Source of the DNA: Chloroflexota bacterium
Lineage (GTDB): Bacteria > Chloroflexota > UBA6077 > SHYK01
DNA: 64,000 nt
Direction of reading: 5' to 3'
NCBI GenBank assembly: GCA_035652535.1
Contig: DASRDP010000004.1
Coordinates: forward strand, 1 to 64,000
Part shown: piece by piece, positions 26,705 to 36,167 of the stretch
Layout: each line of letters starts with the position of its first letter
How positions within the stretch are numbered: the first letter of the stretch is position 1
Position numbers and translations under genes: made by a program
Notes under the pieces: model-generated
What the model was told of the DNA's origin: nothing
Databases searched by the model: none
Seen by the model: the letters and a program-made list of their open reading frames with translations, nothing else

Positions 26705-27943
26705 ATGCCGCCGCCTCTCCTGCCGAGCGTCGCAATTAGGGCTGGGACGACCCCAGCAATGTCGCCGGCGGCGCCGCGAGCCGCCTCTCCTGCACGCGTC
26801 GTCACTCTCGCTGGTACCCACGACCCGCGAAGCGGCCGAGTGCCAATCCTCGCCCAGGGGCTGGCGGAGCGAGGCCTGACCGTTCGCCGGATCGTGGAGC
26901 CGTCCTGGGGTTCAACCACCGAACGCGTTGAGTTAGCGCGGAGAGGGCTGGGCAACCCCCGCCTCCTGGGACGGCTCGTCCGCGCGTATGCACGCCTGGG
27001 GCGTCGAGTAGCGGAGGCCGCGCGCCACGGGGTCATCCTCGTCGGCTACCCGGGCCAGCTGGACATGGTGGCGCTTCGGCTGCTCTTCCCTCACGCGCTG
27101 TTGGTGCTGGACGCGTTTGTGGGACTGGACGAGACCCTGGCCGATCGGCGCATCGGCGCCAGAAACGATGCGACCCGCCGCGCGGCACGGCTCATCGACC
27201 GCCTCGCGTTTCGGTTCGCGGACCTCGTCGTCGTCGATACCGCTGCGCACGGGCGCCGCTTCTCCGTCGAGTGCGGCCTCGACCCGGGACGAGTCGTGGT
27301 CGCGCCGGTCGGCGCTCGAGACCCGGGCACCGTGCCGAGGGCCCCCGCTTCGCCGCCCCTCCGCGTCCTCTATTTCGGCGGGTTCGTGCCGCTCCACGGC
27401 CTGGACACGATCCTGGCGGCGGCCCGGTGCATCCCGCGCGGCGCGGGGGTGTGTTTCGACCTCGTGGGAGACGGCCAGGAGGCCGATGCCGTCGCGTCTT
27501 CCCTCGCGGCCGATCCTGTCCCCAACGTGCGATTCACCCGGACGTGGCTCTCCGAGGACGACTTGATCCGCGAGTACATCTCCCAGGCGCACGTATGCCT
27601 GGGCATCTTCGGGGCGGGAACGAAGGCTATGGACGTGGTCCCCGCGAAGCTCTACCTCGCCCTCGCCTGTGGGCGCACCGTCGCCACCGCCGAGTCGCCT
27701 GCGCTCCGCGAGGAGGTGCTCGCCCGGTCCAGCGCCACCCCTCCGGTCCTCGTCTGTCCGCCGTCCGATCCGCCGGCGCTGGCATCGACCCTGCTTCGTC
27801 TGCGTGACGATCCCAACGTTCGCGAGGAGGTCGCGGCCGAGGGGCGACGGCTCTACTCGGCGGCGTTCACCCCCGCGGCCGTCGTCACGCCCCTCGTCGA
27901 TGCCATCGAAGCCGCTTGCGCGCGTCGCGCACGGCGCGGATAG
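26705..27943 (+). CDS. GT4-like glycosyltransferase
   Basis: The 412-residue product has a weakly conserved N-terminal Rossmann domain (PARVVTLAGTHDPRSGRVPIL near 29-49, then GVILVGYPGQLDMV near 109). Its C-terminal domain is recognisable: VLYFGGFVPLHGLDTILAAA near 222, then LGIFGAGTKAMDVVPAKLYLALACGRTVAT around 300-330, the donor-binding half of GT4 enzymes. It lies divergent from the GT4 gene at 25368-26513. A TATAGT hexamer at 26631-26636 may be the -10 box. The Ala/Pro-rich first 28 residues suggest the real start could be ATG 26759. Confidence 0.72.
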   Translation: MPPPLLPSVAIRAGTTPAMSPAAPRAASPARVVTLAGTHDPRSGRVPILAQGLAERGLTVRRIVEPSWGSTTERVELARRGLGNPRLLGRLVRAYARLGRRVAEAARHGVILVGYPGQLDMVALRLLFPHALLVLDAFVGLDETLADRRIGARNDATRRAARLIDRLAFRFADLVVVDTAAHGRRFSVECGLDPGRVVVAPVGARDPGTVPRAPASPPLRVLYFGGFVPLHGLDTILAAARCIPRGAGVCFDLVGDGQEADAVASSLAADPVPNVRFTRTWLSEDDLIREYISQAHVCLGIFGAGTKAMDVVPAKLYLALACGRTVATAESPALREEVLARSSATPPVLVCPPSDPPALASTLLRLRDDPNVREEVAAEGRRLYSAAFTPAAVVTPLVDAIEAACARRARRG

Positions 27944-27966
27944 CGTGACCACGCCCGAAGCTCCGC

Positions 27967-30927
27967 TCAGCGAACGTCGTTCACGACGGCTGACAGCGCG
28001 GATCCGGGGGCCGCGCTGATGGTCAGCGAACCGCCGAATCCGGCCGGCAGCCCGGTCAAGGCTGCAGAGTAGAAGGTCCGGGCGCCCGAGCCGGGAATGA
28101 CGTCGTCCGTCTGGTACACGAGCCCGCCACGGGGATCGGTGAAGCGAAGGCTGATCGGGGATGCTCGCGGCAGAAGGTTCACGACTTGCACGCCCGAACG
28201 CCAGCCATCGCGGTCGTTCGTGAACCAGGGGACGAACAGGGTCGACGCGCTGTCTGGCGAGCTGCCCACCGCGGTGCCCGTCTTCTTCACCGCGTTGACG
28301 GTCTGCGCCAGTGTGAGAAGCGGCTGGCCCTCCAGCGCGCGAACGATAGCCGAAGCAACGAGGTTGTCGGGAAGATCGAGCGCCGCCGGCAGATAAAACG
28401 TTGCGCTGATGCCGAACCCGACGAAGCCGCGCTGCTCCCACGGTCCGCCGGATCCGTCGGTCTGCATATACGTCGCTAATACGTCGGCCGGTCCAGCGCC
28501 GAGATTTTGTACTTGCAGCCCGGAATTCCATCCGTTGCGGCGGCGGTACAGGAGCGGCGCAACCGCGGCCTGGCTCCCGCCGGCTCGAGCCGCGTAGCTC
28601 ATCGCGACGCCGTCAGATCGAATCTCGTTGACGTATGCCGCCATTGGCTGGCCATCTGTGCTCTCGATCACCGCCGAACCGACAAAGCCGTCCGGCAGGC
28701 TGTCGTTCGCGGGAGTGTAGAACGTCGCCGCCGCGAGCGGTGCGACGACGGCCGTCTCCGACCAGGTCGCCCCGTTGTCCTGAATCAAGGTGACCGAAAC
28801 TGAGCCGGGCTCGCTCCCCAGGTTTTGGACCTGGATGCCGGTCGAAAGCCCGTGGTAGTTCTTGGCAATGAGCGGCGCGTAGAGCGTCGTCCAGCCGTGG
28901 GACACGCCCTCCACAGCCATTCGATCGGTGTTTGCGCGCTCCTGAAACGCCACCCCCGCGACAGGCCCATCGGCCTGGACCACGGCGGACCCGACGAAGC
29001 CATCCGGAAGCCCGGTGAGCGTGGCCAGGTCGAATTGGGCGGCGGCGCGGCCCTGAAGGGCGAATGGGACCGCAGCGGCCGTCGCGCCATCTGGAGCGAT
29101 CAGGGCGAGGGATCCTTGCAGGGGCGCATCGGCGGCACTCGCCACGACCAGACGTGTGCTCCACCCGCCAGCGCCGCGCATCGCCAGGGGGAAATACACC
29201 GTGGACGACGGGGCAGCGATCGCGGCGTAACTACTGGCGCCCGGCGTCCAAACCGTCACCGACGTCGGAGCCACGCGGTCCTGAAGCCAGGCGACCCCTT
29301 CGTCGACAATGCCGGCCCACAGCGTGTGCGCGCCAGGTTCGTCGAAGCGGATGAACCCGGTTACGGTCCGCGTCTGGCCGGGCCCCAGGTCCTGTCCGAG
29401 GCCCCAACGGAATCGCCGATCGATTACGCCGCCGCCATCCAGCTCGACGCCGACGCGAATTCGGCCCGGCTGCTCCGGCTGGCCCACGGAGAGGTAGCTG
29501 TCCTTTTCATCATAGACCGCCCCCGGGTCCGGCCCCTGCGTGGTGACCGGCGACGCCCCCGTATTAGCTACCGTTATGTCGACCCTCACCACATCCATCG
29601 CGCTCAGCGAGGTCGGACTGAACCGCGCGCCGACCACCGAGACAGACGGCCGCGGCTGCGGAACGGATGGGCTCGGGCTGGGTGTCGTAATCGGTCCAAT
29701 TGGACCCGTCGGAAGGACGCCGGTGGCGAGATAGGTGGCCACACGCTGGCGGATTGTCGGCAACAGCGCGTAGGCCGCGTCGCCCGGACAATCCGTCGAC
29801 ATGACGTCCCGGTGGCCGAAGATGTTGGGGACCTGCTTATCGACGAAGAAGCTCGAGCCGAGCGGGTCCACGCCCTGGGCGCGGGCTCGCCACGCGATCA
29901 GCGACACCAACGCCGCGAGCATCGCATCCGTCGGTCGATCGTCCTGGTAGGTGCCGAGTAGCGCGATGCCGTCCGCGCCGCTGCTGTACTGAGCCGCATG
30001 ACCGGCGACGACGTTCGGCCCACCGGCCCGCCCCTCATAGATGTTCCCCGATCGGTCGATCAGGTAGTTGTAGCCAATGTCTCCCCAGCCGAGGGTGACG
30101 GCATGGTAGTAGTAGATCGCGCGAATCGCCGCCGCCGGGTCATTGCCGCCGTCACTCGTAACCGTATGGTGGATGGCGAACTTACGAGCTGGCGCAAATT
30201 CCGGCGTCCACGTCAGGTACTGGGGATCAGCGCCCCAATCGGAGCGGGCGATGATCCGAGGCGCCGCGATCGGCGGACCGGACGGAGCGGATGGCGCTGA
30301 TGGGGCCACTCCTGGCGGGAGTGGCGTCACGGCCGGCGTGACAGATGGAGCAGGGGTCGGCCGCGGGGTCCCGATGGGCGCAAAGGGAGAGAAGGGTGTC
30401 GCAGGGGGCGGCGTCGGCACGGGGACCTGCAGCGGATTCCCAGGCGCAATCGCGGGATCGATCGCTCTTCCCAGGCGCGCCGCGGCGACAGGAGGATCGG
30501 GCTGGCCACCGGATGGGTCAATCGCGACGATTCGCAGGTCCGCCGGAAGACGCCCCGCTGCCCCAGCAGAGACACGTACTTGAGCCTCGATCGCCGGCGC
30601 CCCGATGATGAGCTTGCTGGCATTCCCACCGGAGACGGGCGGGAAATCGTCCTCGATTTCAACCTCGTGCCAGCCGCCCATGGTTCCATCCACCGTCACC
30701 ACGCGCTCTTCCAACGTCGGGGCGTCGCCGGTCCACAGAATGCCGAATGCCTGAAAAGCGAAGGCGCTCTCAAACGTGGCGATGGCAAGGCTGTCGGCTG
30801 CAACGTCGCTTCGCGTCGCCGCGAGCTCAGCCGCGCGGACAGTGGGCGCTCGCGCGCGCGCCGATGACGGGAGGGTGGGCGCCTGGCATGCAGCGACGAC
30901 GAGGATCCAACGGATCGCGACTGCCAA
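27967..30927 (-). CDS. Exported PGRP/amidase_2-type peptidoglycan amidase with four C-terminal repeats
   Basis: A 986-residue multidomain protein. The N-terminus (TTG 30927) contains LVVAAC at 9-14, a possible lipobox, but the signal is short, so the true start may be a CTG further upstream. Residues 35-150 are a beta domain; 160-220 are a Pro/Thr linker. Residues 224-400 are an amidase_2/PGRP domain with zinc ligands His253 (AIHHTV), His372 (FGHRDV) and Cys380 (TDCPGD), plus the YNYLIDRSGNIYEGR strand. Known members cut the MurNAc-L-Ala bond of peptidoglycan. Residues 428-565 resemble a CARDB-like beta domain. Four repeats of about 105 residues start near 578, 682, 789 and 897 (each opening FVPWF- or YAPLI-like and containing GxQVxN). 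Confidence 0.85.
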   Translation of the reverse strand: MAVAIRWILVVAACQAPTLPSSARARAPTVRAAELAATRSDVAADSLAIATFESAFAFQAFGILWTGDAPTLEERVVTVDGTMGGWHEVEIEDDFPPVSGGNASKLIIGAPAIEAQVRVSAGAAGRLPADLRIVAIDPSGGQPDPPVAAARLGRAIDPAIAPGNPLQVPVPTPPPATPFSPFAPIGTPRPTPAPSVTPAVTPLPPGVAPSAPSAPSGPPIAAPRIIARSDWGADPQYLTWTPEFAPARKFAIHHTVTSDGGNDPAAAIRAIYYYHAVTLGWGDIGYNYLIDRSGNIYEGRAGGPNVVAGHAAQYSSGADGIALLGTYQDDRPTDAMLAALVSLIAWRARAQGVDPLGSSFFVDKQVPNIFGHRDVMSTDCPGDAAYALLPTIRQRVATYLATGVLPTGPIGPITTPSPSPSVPQPRPSVSVVGARFSPTSLSAMDVVRVDITVANTGASPVTTQGPDPGAVYDEKDSYLSVGQPEQPGRIRVGVELDGGGVIDRRFRWGLGQDLGPGQTRTVTGFIRFDEPGAHTLWAGIVDEGVAWLQDRVAPTSVTVWTPGASSYAAIAAPSSTVYFPLAMRGAGGWSTRLVVASAADAPLQGSLALIAPDGATAAAVPFALQGRAAAQFDLATLTGLPDGFVGSAVVQADGPVAGVAFQERANTDRMAVEGVSHGWTTLYAPLIAKNYHGLSTGIQVQNLGSEPGSVSVTLIQDNGATWSETAVVAPLAAATFYTPANDSLPDGFVGSAVIESTDGQPMAAYVNEIRSDGVAMSYAARAGGSQAAVAPLLYRRRNGWNSGLQVQNLGAGPADVLATYMQTDGSGGPWEQRGFVGFGISATFYLPAALDLPDNLVASAIVRALEGQPLLTLAQTVNAVKKTGTAVGSSPDSASTLFVPWFTNDRDGWRSGVQVVNLLPRASPISLRFTDPRGGLVYQTDDVIPGSGARTFYSAALTGLPAGFGGSLTISAAPGSALSAVVNDVR

Positions 30928-31088
30928 TCTGCGCGCAGCGCGACCATCGGCCAGCAGGCGCTTCAGTAACCCAGCTCCGGTCCGGAATCAGAACAATTCT
31001 ACCGACCAGGGATTCCATGGACGCGCGGTGTGATGCGACTGTGTCCGCACAGCCTGCTATCATCCCGATACGTTCGCGCGAGGCGCAT

Positions 31089-31850
31089 GTGGCTCTTACC
31101 CAGCAACCCCCACCCATGACCTGGGGCACCGCTCCAGAGCTCGTTGGGCCGCGACACGCCTACCGGATCAGGCGGCTCGCGCGCTGCCTGCGCTCCGCCA
31201 TGCCCGCGGGCACCATCCTCGACGCGGGCTGCGGTGCGGGCGGCCTCACCGAGCTCCTCGCGCGCATGGGCTATTCGGTCACCGCTATCGACGAATCGCC
31301 GGAATTCGTGGCGTACACGCGCGCGCGAATGGATTATCTTGGCCTGGCCCATCGGGTCCACGTCTTCCAGGCGGATCTGCCACGCGCCTCCCTCCGCCCC
31401 CATTGGTTCGACGGGGCCGTTTGCGGAGAGGTCCTCGAGCATCTCGATGACGACGACGCGGCGGTGCGCGCCATCGCCGCCGCGTTGAGGCCAGGTGGGA
31501 TCCTGGCCCTCACGGTACCCGCGGGGAGCGATCGATTTGGCTGGCTGGACACGTGGGCTGGGCACCGGCGCCGCTATGAAGCGGCCGACCTGCGTCGTCT
31601 CATCGAGGGGAACGGCCTTCGCATCGACCTTATGGTGCGATGGGGATTTCCCTTCATGATGCTCTACGAACGGTTCCTCCAGGGGCCCGGGCTCGCTCGG
31701 GCCGGTTCGCCGGGGGGCGAGCGGTCGCTCCTGGCAAAGATCGCGCGGGGTCGCGCAACGACGGCCCTCGCCGGCCTCTTCCACCTCGACGAGCCGTTCG
31801 ACCGTCTCAGTCGGGGCACTGGGTTTCTCGTCCGGGCCCGCAAGACGTGA
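31089..31850 (+). CDS. Class I SAM-dependent methyltransferase
   Basis: The fold is shown by motif I ILDAGCGAGGLTELLARMG, motif II VTAIDESPEF, VFQADLP and the post-I/III stretch VCGEVLEHLDDDDAAVRAI, as in UbiE/UbiG- and Methyltransf_11-type enzymes. I take GTG 31089 with GAGGCG upstream; an ATG at 31116 (MTWGTAPEL) and a longer frame from ATG 31016 are alternatives. The C-terminal third, including LMVRWGFPFMMLYERFLQG, may bind lipid or glycan substrates. The stop overlaps the start of the next methyltransferase by four bases (GTGA), so the two are co-translated. Substrate unknown; the surroundings suggest glycan or polyprenyl-linked sugar. Confidence 0.75.
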   Translation: MALTQQPPPMTWGTAPELVGPRHAYRIRRLARCLRSAMPAGTILDAGCGAGGLTELLARMGYSVTAIDESPEFVAYTRARMDYLGLAHRVHVFQADLPRASLRPHWFDGAVCGEVLEHLDDDDAAVRAIAAALRPGGILALTVPAGSDRFGWLDTWAGHRRRYEAADLRRLIEGNGLRIDLMVRWGFPFMMLYERFLQGPGLARAGSPGGERSLLAKIARGRATTALAGLFHLDEPFDRLSRGTGFLVRARKT

Positions 31851-32701
31851 CCGATCAACCCGTCCCCGCCTCGCAATACTCTGAAGAGGTCGTGGTGGGA
31901 TTCGCCGGGCCGGATTATCGCGATTTCGTCACGAGCGGGGGCGAACGGCTGCGGCCGCGGCTGGCTCGCTCACTCGATCTCGCGAAGATCCGGCCCGGGG
32001 TTCGCCTGCTCGATCTCGGATGCGGCCGTGGCGAGGTGGCTGTGCACGCTGCGCGGCGCGGCGCCGAGGTCATCGCGGCCGACTATTCGCCCGACTGCGC
32101 CCGCCTCACGGAGGAGGCCGTCCGGATGGTCGGGTGGGTCACCCCGGAGGCTGCCCGCGTCGGATCCGCGGGAAGCGTGCGCGTCCTGCTCGCCGACGCG
32201 ACTGCCCTGCCGTTTCCGCCTGGGAGCTTCGACCGCGTAACGCTTCTCGACGTGGTCGAGCACCTCGTTCCCTGGCAGCTCGATGGCGCGATGCGCGAGG
32301 TGCGGCGGATTCTCAAACCGAGCGGCTACGCCGTCATCCACACCGTTCCGAATCGATGGGCGCTCGGCATCGGCTATCCGCTCCTGCGCCTCATCCGACC
32401 GGGGCTCCCTCGAGACCCACGAACGGACTACGAGCACCAAGTTCACGTGAATGAGCAGGACATCGTCGGGCTGCGGCGCACGCTCGAGCGGGCTGGCCTC
32501 GCGAGTCGCGTCTGGCTGGAAAACCTCACGCTCGAACAGGCTCGCTGGCAGCAAAACTCGGATCAGTTCGCTGACCTGCGGGGCGCATCGTATGGATTCT
32601 TTCGCACGCCGGCGGTCCGAGCGCTGGCTCGCCTCGCGCTGAGGACGCCGCTCCGCCTCGTCGCGTGCAACGACATCTACGCCCTCGCATGGCCCAAGTG
32701 A
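31847..32701 (+). CDS. Class I SAM-dependent methyltransferase
   Basis: The start is GTG 31847 within the GTGA overlap with the preceding methyltransferase, giving 284 residues. Motif I LLDLGCGRGEVAVHAARRGA, acidic motif II IAADYSPD, VLLADATALPFPPGSFDRV and LLDVVEHL mark a Methyltransf_11-type fold. Residues after about 180 carry YEHQVHVNEQDIVGLRRTLE, a typical helix-rich cap. The longer frame to 31640 is a shadow of the upstream gene. The pair may modify the same glycan or lipid intermediate; nothing in sequence fixes the substrate. Confidence 0.78.
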   Translation: MTDQPVPASQYSEEVVVGFAGPDYRDFVTSGGERLRPRLARSLDLAKIRPGVRLLDLGCGRGEVAVHAARRGAEVIAADYSPDCARLTEEAVRMVGWVTPEAARVGSAGSVRVLLADATALPFPPGSFDRVTLLDVVEHLVPWQLDGAMREVRRILKPSGYAVIHTVPNRWALGIGYPLLRLIRPGLPRDPRTDYEHQVHVNEQDIVGLRRTLERAGLASRVWLENLTLEQARWQQNSDQFADLRGASYGFFRTPAVRALARLALRTPLRLVACNDIYALAWPK

Positions 32702-32772
32702 CCGGGTCCACCGCGCCGACGCAGGACCGGAGCGCCCCAGCGACTCGCAACGATCGATTCTTCGGGCCGCCG

Positions 32773-33642
32773 CTACCGGGGCTTCCAGGGGATGAGCACG
32801 CGATCGAGCGTATTGAGGAGGATGGCGCTCGCAAAGCCGATGAGCGCGCTGACCAGTAAGCCGACGTACATCTTTTCGACCTGGAACACCTGCCACGAGC
32901 TCCAGATCATGTAGCCGATGCCGCTCTTGGCGCCGACGAACTCGGCTGACACGATCACGAGCAGCGCGACTCCCATCCCGAGGCGAAGGCCGGTCAGGAC
33001 CATGGGCAGCGCGCCCGGGAGCGCGATGTCGCTGAACATCATGCGCCGGCTCGCGTGGAAGTTCTTGCCCACGTCCAGATAGACTCGCTCGATATTGCGT
33101 ACCCCCGCGACCGTGTTGATGAGCACCAGATAGGTCACCGCCACCGCGATGATCGCGTACTTGCTCGCCTCGCCGATCCCAAAGATCATGATGAAGAGCG
33201 GCAGCACGGCGATCTTGGGGATGGGGAACGTCCCGTCGATGAGCGGCTGAATCACGGCCCGCACCGGGCTGAACAGGCCCATCGCGAGGCCGACGATCAC
33301 CGCCGGGACCGCGCCGATCGTGAAGCCCACGGCGATTCGGACGAGGCTCACCGACACGTTGCTCCACAGCTCACCGGATTGGACCAGCGCACCGGCGGTC
33401 TTGAAGATCGACGACGGGGCTGGAAAGAATCGCGTGTCGATCCCTCCCGTTCGCGCAGCAGCCTCCCAGAGCAGAAGGAGGATGACCGGCGAGAGGAACG
33501 AGAGGGCGCGCTCGACGTTCCATCGGCCGATTCCGCCCCGGGCGGGCTTACCCACCAGCGCGGCATTCGCCGGCGCGCCCGCATGGGCGCTGCCGGACGC
33601 GGCCCGCACGTCGACGGCCCCGGTTTTCGTGGAGACGTTCAT
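32773..33642 (-). CDS. NitT/TauT (SsuC-like) ABC transporter permease
   Basis: ATG 33642 overlaps the stop of the ATPase gene by four bases (ATGA); an upstream extension to 33714 is only a reading into that gene. The 289-residue protein has about six helices and the BPD_transp_1 EAA-like loop NIERVYLDVGKNFHASRRMM, followed by PGALPMVLTGLRLGMGVALL. This is the pattern of SsuC/TauC/NrtB permeases. With the ATPase it forms an importer for small organic anions, sulfonates, nitrate or pyrimidine precursors. No periplasmic binding protein gene lies next to it. Confidence 0.85.
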   Translation of the reverse strand: MNVSTKTGAVDVRAASGSAHAGAPANAALVGKPARGGIGRWNVERALSFLSPVILLLLWEAAARTGGIDTRFFPAPSSIFKTAGALVQSGELWSNVSVSLVRIAVGFTIGAVPAVIVGLAMGLFSPVRAVIQPLIDGTFPIPKIAVLPLFIMIFGIGEASKYAIIAVAVTYLVLINTVAGVRNIERVYLDVGKNFHASRRMMFSDIALPGALPMVLTGLRLGMGVALLVIVSAEFVGAKSGIGYMIWSSWQVFQVEKMYVGLLVSALIGFASAILLNTLDRVLIPWKPR

Positions 33643-34460
33643 GCGCCCATGCCCTCCTGCGTGGCGTCCCCGATCAGCTGGGAACCTAGCACTTCCGCGC
33701 GAAGCAGCCCCCAAACGCGACCGAAGACTTCCCCGTACTGCGCGCTGCTCTTAACCAACTCCACCTGCCGCGGCCGGCCGAACACCGACGCCACGTCGAT
33801 GATCTCCTTCACCCGCCCCGGACGTGCGCTCATAACCATGATACGGTCCGCGAGAAGGATCGCCTCGTCGATGCTATGGGTCACGTACACGACCGTTTTT
33901 CGACTCTCGTCCCAGATCCGCAGTAGCTCGCCCTGGAGGACCAGCTTCGTCTGCTCGTCCAGCGCGGCGAACGGCTCGTCCATAAGCAGGATCTCCGGAT
34001 CGTTGGCGAAGGCCCGAGCGATCGACACGCGCTGCTTCATTCCGCCGGAGAGCTGGTGGGGCAGAGCGTCTTCGAACCCGGTAAGCCCAACCTTGTGGAT
34101 GAAGGGCTCCGCCACGGCATAGCGAGCCCGCCGCGAAAAGCCCCGAGCTTTTAACCCGAACGCGATGTTGTCGCGCACGGTCATCCAGGGAAACACGCTC
34201 TGCTCTTGAAACACCATTGAATTGAGAGGTCGCTCGGTCGCGGGATCTCGGACCACCTCGATGGTGCCGCTCGACTCCGTCTCGAGCCCCGCGAGGATGC
34301 GCAAGAGGGTCGTTTTTCCGCACCCCGAGGGACCGACGATGCAGAAGAACTCGCCACCGCGAATGTCGACCTCGATGCCGTCGAGGGCGAGTATCTCTCG
34401 GCGGCGCACCGTGAAGCGTTTCGTCACGCCCCGCACGCTTACCTTCGCTGGAGCGGTCAC
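33639..34460 (-). CDS. NitT/TauT (SsuB-like) ABC transporter ATPase
   Basis: The 273-residue protein has all the ATPase motifs: Walker A GPSGCGKT near 44-51, Q-loop FQEQSVFPW, signature LSGGMKQR, Walker B ILLMDEP and the switch THSIDEA. FPWMTVRDNIAFGL is characteristic of the nitrate/sulfonate/taurine subgroup (SsuB/TauB). It starts at GTG 34460 and is coupled to the permease gene by an ATGA overlap. The unit lies downstream of the glycan-export operon but belongs to a different functional class, and a 153-base gap separates them. Confidence 0.88.
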   Translation of the reverse strand: MTAPAKVSVRGVTKRFTVRRREILALDGIEVDIRGGEFFCIVGPSGCGKTTLLRILAGLETESSGTIEVVRDPATERPLNSMVFQEQSVFPWMTVRDNIAFGLKARGFSRRARYAVAEPFIHKVGLTGFEDALPHQLSGGMKQRVSIARAFANDPEILLMDEPFAALDEQTKLVLQGELLRIWDESRKTVVYVTHSIDEAILLADRIMVMSARPGRVKEIIDVASVFGRPRQVELVKSSAQYGEVFGRVWGLLRAEVLGSQLIGDATQEGMGA

Positions 34461-34613
34461 CTGCGCCCTACCCCCAGGAGTCGCGCGCGCCGTCGATGGG
34501 GATCGACGGCGCGGTTCTCGGCCTGCTCCCGATCATCGTCGGGATCCATGAGCCGGGCACTATGTCCCGACCATTTAATCCGCGCGCGACGCACCCTGCA
34601 ACGAGCTGATCCG

Positions 34614-36167
34614 TCAGGCGCCTCGTGCGCGGTACCGCACGACGCGCACAGCGTGAAAGTCGCGATCCTCCACCGGCGTTCCCCATCGGTCCAGCGCTGC
34701 CAGAAGCGTCGCGCTTCCGCGGCCCTCGTCGTGCGAAAGGACCGCCCATGCCTGGCGCGTGTGCTCGAGGGCGGGGACGACGCGCGCCTCGATGTCGGCC
34801 GTCGTGGCCACATACCGTGCCGCGTAGCCACGAGTCCAGTCGAAGTTTGCGGGCAGCCCGATCCGCGGCTGGCTTCCCGAAAAATACCGGTCGAAGGGAA
34901 TCTGGGCGCCGTAGTGGATCAGAAAGATCGGATCGTTGATCCCTGCCCCTCCGGCGACCATCCCCGCCGCACCACGCCAGTCCTCCTTGTGCTCGGTCGC
35001 ATCGAAGACGATTCCGCTGATCGCCATGGCGGCGGCCGCGACAGCGACGAAGGCCCGACCGGCTCGATCGAATCGGGGGAGATCGCGAACGCCGCCGATT
35101 GCCGCGGCCAGGAGGACCCAGGTTGCGCCGACTGCCACCATGAACCCGCGGTCCCGAAAGGAGTGAAGGCCAAGGGACACCAGGCCGGCCGCGATCGCGG
35201 GCCCCACAGCGATGACTCCCATCAGCCAGATCGACGGGGTATTGCGTCCGATCCGCATGACGCCCGCCGCCGCCAGCCACACAAGCACGAGCACGCTGAG
35301 CAGCGACTGGGACCATGGAGCGCCGTCAGCAAGCGCGGTCGCACACCAATGGGTCAACGCGCCAGCCAGGGTCACTCCGTCCCAGTCCGTCACGGATGCG
35401 GCAAGGCGCGCCTGCTGCGCCATGGCCGGGAGCCACGGGACGAATGCGAGCGCGATGACCCCGTGGGCCGCCGACCAGAGCACGAGCCCGTGCCTGCTCC
35501 GTTGCTGGGCGGATCGAGCGACGCCCACCAGGGCCACCGAGGCCAGGAGATACACCGCGTAGTAGTGCGTATAGAGCGATAGGGCGCCGAACACAACGTA
35601 CGCCGCGAGCCCGCGCGCGCGCCGCTTGCGCAGAGCCCGAGCCGACTCGCCCGTATCCGCCCCCGTGGCGAGCGCGTCCACAGCGGCGCGGGTGGTTGCG
35701 AGGGAAAGGCACAGGAGCAACGCGTACATCCCGGCTTCCTGGCCGTAACGGATGGCGAAAGGATGCAGGGCAGCGAGCACCGCCGTCAGCAGCCCGGATC
35801 GCGGGCCAGCCACCGCGGTGCCGAGCGACCACGCGACGGCGACGGTGGGGACCACCAGCACGGCGGAAAATAGCCGAAGCGCCGCGTCGGTGTCCCCGAA
35901 CGCCAGCATCCAGACGTGGAGCAGAAGGTGATACAGGGGTGGCGAGAGCTCCACGACGCTGACCGCGCCCGGTATCTGACTCAGCGGGAGATGGGCAATC
36001 GCCGCCCGCCCCGCTTCGTCGAGCCAGAAGCTTTCGCGGGCGATGTCGTGAAGGCGCACCGCGAGTCCGACCCCAGCGACACAGAGAACCGCGATCGCCG
36101 TCGCTGCTGGTGTCTCACGCCCTCGTATGGCCGGGGCCGCTCGTGCCTCCTGCCGTGCAACGATCAG
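34614..36167 (-). CDS. GT39-like (ArnT/PMT type) membrane glycosyltransferase; CTG start proposed
   Basis: A GT-C enzyme with about 11 helices. The family's diagnostic first loop, RLHDIARESFWLDEA, follows a helix (AIAVLCVAGVGLAV) that is encoded upstream of the first conventional start, GTG 36059. No ATG, GTG or TTG exists in frame before it. A CTG at 36167 overlaps the stop of the Wzm gene as CTGA and has GGAGAAGAG directly upstream, so I propose it as the start (517 residues). GT39/ArnT-type enzymes transfer sugars from polyprenyl phosphate on the outer membrane face. It probably modifies the polymer exported by the Wzm/Wzt system. Confidence 0.72.
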   Translation of the reverse strand: MIVARQEARAAPAIRGRETPAATAIAVLCVAGVGLAVRLHDIARESFWLDEAGRAAIAHLPLSQIPGAVSVVELSPPLYHLLLHVWMLAFGDTDAALRLFSAVLVVPTVAVAWSLGTAVAGPRSGLLTAVLAALHPFAIRYGQEAGMYALLLCLSLATTRAAVDALATGADTGESARALRKRRARGLAAYVVFGALSLYTHYYAVYLLASVALVGVARSAQQRSRHGLVLWSAAHGVIALAFVPWLPAMAQQARLAASVTDWDGVTLAGALTHWCATALADGAPWSQSLLSVLVLVWLAAAGVMRIGRNTPSIWLMGVIAVGPAIAAGLVSLGLHSFRDRGFMVAVGATWVLLAAAIGGVRDLPRFDRAGRAFVAVAAAAMAISGIVFDATEHKEDWRGAAGMVAGGAGINDPIFLIHYGAQIPFDRYFSGSQPRIGLPANFDWTRGYAARYVATTADIEARVVPALEHTRQAWAVLSHDEGRGSATLLAALDRWGTPVEDRDFHAVRVVRYRARGA

